Positions 55,799 to 64,000 of a DNA stretch of 64,000 nt are shown here, piece by piece (position 1 is the stretch's first letter; every line of letters starts with the position of its first letter). Origin of the DNA: Tuctoria greenei. Lineage: Eukaryota; Streptophyta; Magnoliopsida; Poales; Poaceae. The notes beneath the pieces were generated by a model. The model was not told the DNA's origin. It searched no databases and saw only the letters and a program-made list of their open reading frames with translations. Made by a program: the position numbers and the translations under genes. The stretch covers positions 99,302,301 to 99,366,300 of the forward strand of contig JAYESD010000005.1 in assembly GCA_036927565.1 (NCBI GenBank), given 5' to 3'.

Positions 55799-56662
55799 TG
55801 ATGAGTAGGTTTAGGCCCAATCTTCCGAAAGGTATGTCGATTGTGGTGGAGAAATCGACGTTGATGATCTGCGGCACTCGAGCGGTACGAGTACCCCTGC
55901 AATAACTACACCACGGCTCCGTTGGTTATCAACCGTGCTGCACACGCTTGAACTCACCAAAAAGGCTAATCCCTGCAAGTGCAACCGAGAACACGAGCAA
56001 GAACGTAGAAGACACGACCTGAAAACGCGAAGTTGGGGTCTCACAAACCATAGAACGGCGATATTATTGATCTAAGCAAAACCCACTCAATATGACCGGC
56101 GGCTGCAGTATTTATAGGCTAGGGTTCGACCAAAACACGACTAGACGCATCCCTAATGGACTCTTACGGGATACAAGGCCCAAAGGCCCGATTCGGTGGC
56201 GCAGCACCGGATAGAAATCTGGACTCAACTTCTTTCGAAGATTCCCAATGACTCCGGAGGAATTCTGAGGTGGGACCAGAACCATTGGAAAGTTTATCTT
56301 CACCTCTTTCCGTGCATATGTAGAACGTCGAAAACGGAGTCCGTATGCTTTCTGGGCGTCTGTTTTAAGGTGGACTGCTCCTGGACTCCGAGTTGAACTC
56401 GAGTCCGAGTTGTAAACTTATTCTATCAACTTGTGGACGTCCCAGATGGTTCTCCACGCTCCCAACGCCTCCTTCCTTCACTTGTTGATCTTCTCCATTA
56501 TTCCTAATAACAATTAAATCATCACATAGCAATCTATTCTCAAACTCACATGCAAAAGAAGTTAGGAACGAATTCACCTGCTGATTTAATAACCGTGCTC
56601 GTGCTTTTGTGATTGGTCCTTGCAGTTCAATGTGCGTCTCCTCTGTTGTGATGTCCTCATCA
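55799..56662 (-). repeat. D 3' LTR
   Basis: 864 bp. Its inner part (56662-56365) encodes the end of Pol. The adjacent polypurine tract (minus strand AGAGGGGGAGGA, 56663-56675) primes the plus strand. Confidence 0.9.
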
Positions 56663-59420
56663 TCCTCCCCCTCTTGAATTGGAGTCGTCCTCGACTCAAG
56701 TTCATCTTCTTCTCCCAAGTATGGTCGCAAATCTGAAATGTTAAATGTAGGACTAACCCCAAAATCGGAAGGCAATTCAAGCTTATATGCATTATCATTA
56801 ATCTTTTCAATGATCTTAAAAGGACCAGCAGCTCATGGCATAAGTTTAGATTTTCTCAAGTCAGGAAATCGCTCTTTTCTCAAATGTAACCACACCAAAT
56901 CACCCGGTTCAAGTTTTACTTCTTTTCTACCTTTACTACCTGCAATCCTATACTTATCATTCATCATTTCAATATTTTTCTTTGTAGTTTCATGCATCTT
57001 AAGAATGAATTCAGATCGTTGTGTAGCATCCAAATTTATAGTTTCAGAAGGAGGCAAAGGTAGTAAATCAATAGGAGCACGGGGATTGAAACCATACACT
57101 ACCTGGAATGGACTTACCTTTGTCGTGGAGTGAATGAATCTGTTGTAAGCAAATTCTATATGTGGTAAACACTCCTCCCACAACTTCAAATTTGTTTTCA
57201 AGACAGCCCGCAACATAGTGGATAAAGTACGATTAACTACCTCTGTCTGTCCATCCGTTTATGGGTGACATGTAGTTGAAAACAGCAACTTGGTTCCCAA
57301 TTTGTACCACAAAGTTCTCCAAAAATGACTTAAAAATTTTGCATCACGATCAGTTTCAATGGTATTTGGTACACCATGTAAACGAACAATTTCCGTCATA
57401 AATAAATCAGCAATGTGTGAGGCATTATCATTCTTATGACAAGGTATAAAGTGTGCCATTTTGGAAAAACGATCAACAACTACAAAAATACTATCCCTCC
57501 CCCTCTTAGTCCTAGGCAATCCCAAAACAAAGTCCATAGAAATATCCTCCCAAGGTACACTAGGAACAGGAAGAGGCATATAAAGACCATGTGGGTTAAG
57601 GCGAGACTTAGCTTTGTTGCAAGTAGTGCATCGTGACACGTAGCGCTCGACATCACGCCTCATATTTGGCCAAAAGAAGTGTGTGGACAGCACGTCTTCA
57701 GTTTTCTTCACTCCAAAATGTCCCATCAAACCTCCTCCATGTGCTTCCTGCAAAAGCAATAGACGAACGGAGCTAGCTGGAATGCATAGCTTGTTAGCAC
57801 GATAGAGGAGACCCTCTCGCAGCACATATTTATTCCAAGTTCTTCCTTCTCTACAATTTTCAAAAGCATCTTTGAAGTCCAAATCAGTAGGATATAATGC
57901 TTTAATTGTTTCCAAACCAAAGATTTTATGATCAAGTTGAGACAGCATGATATAACGCCTAGATAATGCATCGGCAATGATATTTTCCTTCCCTTTCTTA
58001 TGCTTAATGATGTATTGAAACGACTCTATGAACTCAATCCATTTAGCATGTCGTTTATTCAGATTGGTTTGACACTTAAGATACTTCAATGATTCATGAT
58101 CAGAATGTATGACAAACTCCTTAGACCAAAGATAATGTTGCCAAGTTTGTTATACACGCACTAAGGCATACAATTCCTGATCATAAGTAGAATTATTCAG
58201 AGAAGGACCATGAAGTTTTTCACTAAAGAAAGCAACGGGTTTACCTCATTGTATGAGAACGCCTCCAATACCAATGCCGCTTGCATCGCATTCTAGCTCA
58301 AAGGTCTTGTCAAAATAAGGAAGTTGTAGCAACAGTGCTTGTGTAAGCTTTGATTTGAGAGCATCAAAAGCTTGCTGCTGCTGTTCGCCCCATCGAAATG
58401 GGACTCCCTTCTTCGTTAGCTCATGTAGAGGTGCTGCAATGGTGCTGAAATCCCGCACAAAGCGCCAATAAAAACCTGCAAGATCAAGAAAACTACGAAC
58501 CTGTGTGACGGTTGTTGGGGCTGGCCAGCTGGTGATTGCTTCAATTTTGGCCTCATCCATCTCAATTCCCTGCGAGGAAACGACATAGTCAAGAAACGAG
58601 ACTCGATTGGTGCAAAAGATGCACTTTTCGAGGTTACCAAACAAATGTGCATCTCTCAAAACAGTAAAAACAGCACGTAAATGATCAAGATGTTCATCAT
58701 ATGACTTGCTGTAATTGAGGATATCATCGAAGTAAACCACCACAAATTGTCCAATGAAAGCACGTAAAACCTCGTCATTAATCGCATAAAGGTGCTGGGT
58801 GCATTAGTTAAACCAAAAGGCATGACTAACCACTCATAAAGTCCAAATTTGGTTTTAAATGCAGTTTTCCATTCATCTCCTAGTGCTATTCTAATTTGGT
58901 GGTAACCACTACGCAAGTCAATTCTTGTGAAGACGATAGCACCACTCAATTCATCAAGCATGTCATCTAATCGAGGAATAGGATAACGATATCGATTGTT
59001 GATGTTATTAATCGCTCGACAATCAACACACATGCGCCAACTACAATCTTTCTTAGGAACCAACAGAACAAGAACAGAACAAGGGCTAAGGCTTTCACAA
59101 ATGTACCCGCGGTCTAAAAAATCTTGGACTTGTCGCTGAATTTCCTTAGTTTCTTTTTGCTTCGCCCTGTATGCTGCACGATTTGGCAAACTTGCTACTG
59201 GAATCAAATCGATCTTGTGTTCAATGCCTCTCATCGGTGGTAAACCAGGGAGTATCTCGGAGGGAAACACATCCTCAAACTCCTGCAAAAGGTTAGCAAT
59301 AGTAGGGGGCAATGCAATAGACAATTCATAAAGTGAAAACATGGCTTCTTTGCAAACTAAAGCATAGCATATCCCCTTAGCAACGAATAAATCAGCAAGT
59401 TCAGATTTAGTTGCGAGCAA
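56365..59420 (-). pseudogene. D pol pseudogene (RT-RNase H-IN)
   Basis: Reverse transcriptase begins near 59200 (WRMCVDCRAINNI, FTRIDLRSGYHQIRI) and has YFDD at 58734-58723. RNase H follows (FELECDASGIGIGGVLIQ). The integrase zinc domain has H..H and CTTCNKAK (about 57790-57620), the first core Asp is in SMDFVLGLP, and the second is in TDRDAKFLSHFW. An in-frame TAA at 57261-57259 precedes the TDGQTEVVNRT segment carrying the catalytic Glu. Frameshifts occur near 58790, 58240-58090 and 56830. The C-terminal part (SPTFNISDLRPYLGEEDE, QGPITKARARLLNQQ) runs into the LTR and stops at 56365. Confidence 0.87.
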
Positions 59421-59523
59421 CGATGGTGATTTTAACTTAATAACTTGCTGTTTTTCAGATTCTAATTTTGTTGCTTTGCCCTCACGAATTTTACTCTTCT
59501 CAAATGCACAATTTCAGCAGGAG

Positions 59524-61193
59524 TCAGGGGAGCAAAGTGATTTTCTTTCCTTTATGCATGAGAGTATAATTATTGGTTCTACCATGATGAATAGCATCTG
59601 TATCAAATTCCCAAGGACGACCCAATAAAAGAGAACAAGCATCCATAGGAACAACATCAGAATCAGCAAAATCATGGTATGAACCAATTGAAAAATGTAT
59701 TCTTGCTGTTTGTGTTACCCGAACCTTACCGCTGTTGTTGAACCATTGAATGTGGTACAGATGAGGGTGTGCTCTTGTTGTCAAACCGAGTTTCTTGACG
59801 ACGTCCGTGTTCACCAAGTTATTGCAGCTACCTCCATCAATTATAGTGTGTACACCGCAGTCCTTGACGACGAGAAACATGTGGAAGAGGTTGTGTCGTT
59901 GTAGCTTGTAGTCGGTCTCCACTTTGGAGCTCAAGGCACGCTGCACAATGATGCTCCTATAGTTCTCCGTCGCCGCTGTACCTAGTACCTCTTCTTGGGT
60001 GTGTTCGTCATTTGGATATGTAAAGTCAGTAACAAGAGAATATTCATCTTCAACATCCGAAGTACTATCATACCCGCCATCGTCGCGTGCTATGTATGCT
60101 CGTTTGCTCGGGCAATCTCTCATCATATGACCAAGTCCCTGGCAGCGGTGACACTTAATGTCGAAAGTACGACCCGTGGAAGGAGTGGACGACGAAGGCT
60201 TGAATGATGTCGCCTTGCTGCCTTCCGGCACGGGAGAAGGTGGAGCAGCAGGTGTAGTTCGTTGGCCGCCATTGGGTGGTGTAGTCGCTGCACGGGGGGT
60301 CGAAGATGGTGCTGTTTTGGATGGTGTAGTCGCTGCACGCGGCGTGAAGTTGCTCCTCGTGCGTTGTTGCTGTTGTTGTCGGCCCTGCAATTCTTTTTCT
60401 GCCAACATAGCAAGCTGAAACAATCTGTTAACAGTATCATATTCCTTGTAATCAACAATGTCCTGAATTCCACGCCTCAACCCCCCATAAAAACGAGCTA
60501 TTTTATCATCCATGTCCTCTACTACCCCACAACGCAACATACCCTTTTGTAACTCTTGATAATACTCCTCTACGAACATGTTACCTTGGTCTAAACGCTG
60601 CAATTTTTGCGAAGGTCCCGCTGAAAAGATGGAGGAACAAATCGAACACGCATAGCTTCCTTTAATCTATCCCATGTTGGAGGCTCAGTTCTAGTTTTAA
60701 CAAGTTGATTCCACCATATGATAGCAATGTCCTTAAACTCACTAGTGGCTTGACGAACTCTATGTTGTTCAGGAACAAGATGGGAATTAAATTTTTGCTC
60801 TACTGTCATCTCCCAATCAAGATAAGCCTCAGCATCATAAGCACCAGAAAAAGAGGGTATAGTAAATTTCACTTTAGCAAAAGGATCATCAGGAGGGCGA
60901 TTATAATTGTTATGATTATTACCTCCCATACCTCGACGATAAAGTGGCAGTCTTAGCTGATTATTGTGATCTTCCAGTTCATCATAAGCATTGTCTTCTT
61001 GTCTTCCAGCGAGAGGCAACCGAGCCTCAAAAGTATTCATCCAAAGAGCAAGGTCATCCAGTTGGCGAGCCAAGTTCGCCAATGACTCCTCCATTGCTGC
61101 GTTGTATTTGGCGAACATATCCGTCATGGTCTTCATCATATCACGTAACTCAGCATGTTGAACACATTCGTCATTATTGTCTTCTCCTGCCAT
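59524..61193 (-). pseudogene. D gag and protease pseudogene
   Basis: The ATG at 61193 opens a frame with a helical N-terminus and the gypsy gag core (YLDWEMTVEQKF, IIWWNQL, RVRFVPPSFQRDL). It is frameshifted at about 60600 into the second frame, which holds the gag C-terminus (EEYYQELQKGM, IARFYGGLRRGIQDIV), a Pro/Thr-rich linker, a zinc knuckle (CHRCQGLGHMMRDC, about 60153-60112) and an aspartic protease with IIDGGSCNNLV (about 59845). The protease motif DGG replaces the usual DSG/DTG but is common in this plant lineage. Only a single frameshift breaks this part. Confidence 0.87.
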
Positions 61194-62444
61194 TGTTAGT
61201 AGGAAACAAAAGACAACAACAAAATATGTTATCCCTATCAACTACAGTGACAATGTGGAAGGTGGAAGAAAACAATCTCTCTCGCTCAAGCGTCTTACCA
61301 CACTCTTACAATTGTTCTTACCGACACAGCAGGTGGTGGACGGTGAGATCAACCAATGAAGCGTGGAGTGATTGCAAAGGTACCTGTTATGCTCAAGAGA
61401 AAGGTGGAGCTTGGATGGCACAATATGGTGGCTAATAAGCAGAAAATCGTTAACAGCTAAACAAAATTGAATAAGTATTCAATGTAGGAAACTGTTGCTG
61501 GTCAACCGAGTGCCCTAGAGCCTAGCAAAACACAAGGAAGTATCAAGGCAAAAGAAAGACAGAATGATATAACCAACAAAACAGCACCAAGTGGTATGGG
61601 CCAATTGCTTTAATATGCGTGCTCTTCACTATTTTTTTCTTTTTTGTAATATTTTTTTGATATTTTTTCTTTACTCAGGAGCACGATGATATGATGCACA
61701 CAAATTTTCAGTTCAATTGGATGTAATATGCGGCCTACAGAAAATCAAGAAGATTCTTTAAAATTCGTGCTGAAACTTCAGAGGCCGGATAGCCTATCTT
61801 CCGAGGGGAATTTGGGCAATCTAATTTTGCCGAACGCGGCTATGCCGCGGAAAATCAGATGCGAAATTTCGCGTAGATGAATTTGAAAAAAAAAAATCGC
61901 CTGATTTCGAGTCCGTATGCGAAAGTTATGGCCGTTTTAAGGTAGGCTGTCCGAGTTACGATTTTATATTGATTCCAACTCGATTTGAGAACAGAACTCG
62001 CAATCGGATACGAAAACGATCGGAAATTTGCACAACAACTAATGGGGTGGTGTGTGATGATTCAAGGATGAATGGCACAAAGGTTTGTCACCTAATCTAG
62101 GGCTGGCGATGTGGGAGTTCACGCAAGGCGGCTAGCTAGGGCAAACCGATGAACGTGGCGGATCGGTTTGTTATTTCGGGATTGTGGAATATGTGTTGAA
62201 TAGCAAGAAAACAAGGACGAAACACGATAACTAGGACCCAAAAACACAAAGCTAAACCAGCAACAAGACTCAACCACACGAATGCAAACTCAACAATGCA
62301 AACTAAAAAACGAAACTACAGGCACTATAGTCTGGGAAGCGGTAAAAACGATCTAATTTTTTTTGGCTTTTCTGTGGACTCTATGTACGAAACAAAATTG
62401 ATCTAATGGAAGGAAGGAAAACAAATATACCTCACGGGCAACCT
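61194..62444 (-). other. D 5' leader
   Basis: A 1.25-kb non-coding leader lies between the PBS and gag. It has T-rich (61626-61670) and A-rich stretches and no ORF I would support. Confidence 0.6.
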
Positions 62445-62459
62445 GGAAATTTGATACCA
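62445..62459 (-). other. D primer-binding site
   Basis: On the minus strand TGGTATCAAATTTCC follows the LTR after two bases. The first eight bases match the initiator Met-tRNA complement; the rest does not. Confidence 0.65.
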
Positions 62460-62461
62460 AT

Positions 62462-63342
62462 TGATGAGTAGGTTTAGGCCCGACCTTCTGAAAGGTATGT
62501 TGATTGGGGTGGAGAACTCAATGTTGATGATCCGCGGCACTCGAGCGGTACGAGTACCCCTGCAATCACTAAACCACGACTCTATTGGTTATCAACCGTG
62601 ATGCACACCCTTGACCTCGCCGAGAAGGCTAATCCCTGCAAGTGTAACAGAGAACACGAGCAAGAACGTAGAAGACACGATCTGAAAACACGAAGTTGGG
62701 GTCTCACAAACCGTAGAACGGCGATATCATTGATCTAAGCAAAACCCACCGAATATGACCGGTGGCTGCAGTATTTATAGGCTAGGGTTCGACCAAAACA
62801 CAATTAGACGCGTCCCTAATGGACTCTTACGGGATACAAGGCCCAAAGGCCCGATTCGGTGGCGCAGCACCGGACAGAAATCTGGACTCGACTTGTTTCG
62901 AAGATTCCCAAGACTCCGGAGGAATTTTGAGGTGGGACCAGAACCATTGGAAAGTTTATCTTCTCCTCTTTCCGTGCATATGTAGAAAGTCGAAAACGGA
63001 GTCCGTATGCCTCCTGGGCGTCTGTTTTAAGGTGGACTGCTCTTGGACTCCGAGTTGAACTCGAGTCCGAGTTGAACTCGAGTCCGAGTTGTAAACTGTT
63101 TCCATCAACTTGTGGACGTCCCAGCTAGTTCTCCACGCTCCCAAAGGCCTCCTTCCTTCACTTGTTGATCTTTTCCATTATTCCTTATAACAATTAAATC
63201 ATCACATAGCAATCTATTCTCAAACTCACATGCAAAAGAAGTTAGGAACGAATTCACCTGCTGATTTAATAACCGTGCTCGTGCTCTTGTGATTGGTCCT
63301 TGAAGTTTAATGTGCGTCTCCGCTGTTGTGATGTCCTCATCA
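62462..63342 (-). repeat. D 5' LTR
   Basis: 881 bp, 17 longer than the other LTR, mainly because of a tandem duplication of GAGTTGAACTCGAGTCC near 63050-63085. It abuts the CAAAG duplication 11 bp from the donor side of the SCE1-like exon 4. Confidence 0.9.
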
Positions 63343-63857
63343 CAAAGTGTCATCTAACCTTGTTAAATAGATTATAGCATTCATTTTCAACATCAGGCAC
63401 ATTTGGCTGATGCAGCAAACGCTGAACTTCAAGTAGTATAGTTTTGATTGTAAAAGCACTGCACCACCCCTACGAAATATAATTTAAGCAATATAAGAAA
63501 CCAGGTCAAATAAGTTCGACAACAATTATAAGTAATAATTACAAGAACAAAATAGGTCTATCTTATAGTCTCTTGATCGAGAATCCCAATGCAGAGTGCT
63601 CCCGAACGATGGATATTTGGGTGGAAGAATCCAATTGGAAAGGCGCATCTTGGAGGCACCAAGGGATAGTCCTCAGAGAAAGAGATTGTCAGGGGGTAGT
63701 AACCATCTTCCTGTTCAGTCTGCAAAAGAAATTTATTAATAGGAGGACGATGGTTAAACTCATATTGTGCTTGTTCTTCATGACTTACCCCTTCTTTACC
63801 GGGGACGATGCACTGCCACTTCAATAAATCTCCCGATTTAGGCTTCGCAGAGAAACC

Positions 63858-64000
63858 CTACGCGGAGAAATTGAAAATACCAAAAACAAACAAGACGGAA
63901 AAACAAACTACAGTTAAGTTCATCAGTCCATTACATATATATATGTATATACAACTATGCGACCGGTGTGCCATATGTACATACATGGGGATGGTTCTTG
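63858..64000 (-). other. Intron 1 of the SCE1-like gene (partial)
   Basis: AT-rich sequence with a good acceptor TTTCTCCGCGTAG at 63858-63870 on the minus strand. Exon 1, with the start codon, must lie beyond the window. Confidence 0.6.

Larger units (their letters stand above)
55799..63342 (-). mobile_element. D: full-length decayed Ty3/gypsy element in the last intron of the SCE1-like gene
   Basis: LTRs at 62462-63342 (5' on the minus strand) and 55799-56662 (3') begin and end with TGATGAG/CTCATCA. The target duplication CAAAG lies at 55794-55798 and 63343-63347. The order gag, protease, reverse transcriptase, RNase H, integrase is that of gypsy elements. The pol frame runs about 300 bp into the 3' LTR, a trait known for the CRM clade of chromoviruses. 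The LTRs differ at many positions and pol has stops, so it is old. Confidence 0.92.
55662..63857 (-). pseudogene. SUMO-conjugating enzyme (SCE1/UBC9)-like gene, exons 2-5, split by a gypsy element
   Basis: Exons on the minus strand are exon 2 63857-63789 (GFSAKPKSGDLLKWQ, IVPGKEG), exon 3 63719-63567 (GYYPLTISFSEDYP, FFHPNIHRSG, catalytic Cys in ALCIGIL), exon 4 63469-63359 (GWCSAFTIKTILLEVQRLL) and exon 5 55721-55662 (DPAEYKRRVQEQAG, then TGA). All junctions are phase 0 and together give 130 residues; exon 1 lies beyond the right edge. The E2 protein transfers SUMO through the exon 3 Cys. Two oddities: the exon 3 donor reads AT instead of GT at 63566-63565, and the last intron contains the 7.5-kb element D. 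Exon 2 is a few residues shorter than usual. Without correct splicing of intron 3 the protein stops after ETIR. I call it a probable pseudogene. Confidence 0.82.

Noticed and set aside
60158..60418. Plus-strand Gly/Val-rich ORF
   Set aside because: It is antisense to the Pro/Thr-rich linker of D gag.
1..64000. tRNA, rRNA or microRNA genes
   Set aside because: No cloverleaf with A and B boxes or rRNA sequence was recognised; the hairpins seen belong to transposon subterminal repeats.

Overview
The window is eukaryotic nuclear DNA, almost certainly from a grass and most likely a panicoid. The evidence is nested Ty1/copia and Ty3/gypsy LTR retrotransposons, CACTA (En/Spm) DNA transposons, primer-binding sites matching plant initiator Met-tRNA, and plant host genes with introns. 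The species cannot be named from the sequence alone. About nine-tenths of the 64 kb is transposable element. Element names below (A0, A1, A2, S1, S2, C, D, CACTA-1) are mine.

Left part (1-14997). An inverted LTR of copia family A (A0, 1-626) abuts the RNase H end of a decayed copia element of family S (S2). S2 carries an extra 3' ORF (ORF3). Its 3' LTR (3417-3480 plus 13565-14997) is split by a full-length but decayed family-A element, A1 (3481-13559, target duplication ATCCT). Both families look like Sireviruses: long gag with coiled-coil region, purine tracts repeated after pol, and motif-dense LTRs.

Middle part (15831-46735). A large autonomous-type CACTA transposon (CACTA-1) carries a TNP2-type transposase gene and a multi-exon TNPA-type gene, both broken. 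Two retrotransposons sit inside it. S1 (17531-29351, duplication AGTAT) has nearly identical LTRs, an intact 804-residue gag and an intact 520-residue ORF3, but a pol with several disabling lesions. A2 (30756-40783, duplication GAGTT) splits the transposase gene and is decayed.

Right part (46736-64000). An intact, intronless geranylgeranyl diphosphate synthase gene lies on the minus strand (47447-48391). Next comes a small gag-only copia-like element, C (48776-about 52312). Its 5' LTR contains a 1330-bp CACTA element that has captured a fragment of a WD40 host gene. A 2.5-kb stretch with little recognisable content follows, then a CACTA end with a 92-bp tandem array. Last is a SUMO-conjugating-enzyme (SCE1/UBC9)-like gene on the minus strand, exons 2-5 at 63857-55662. 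A 7.5-kb gypsy element, D (55799-63342, duplication CAAAG), lies in its last intron.

Order of events: S2 was hit by A1 and A0; CACTA-1 was hit by A2 and, much later, by S1; C was hit by the gene-capturing CACTA; the SCE1-like gene was hit by D. The points most worth attention are the palindrome system of family S (LTR, spacer and gag coding sequence) together with its ORF3, the young but pol-dead state of S1, the CACTA capture with its empty site preserved in the sister LTR, and the SCE1-like gene with a split last intron and a mutated splice donor.
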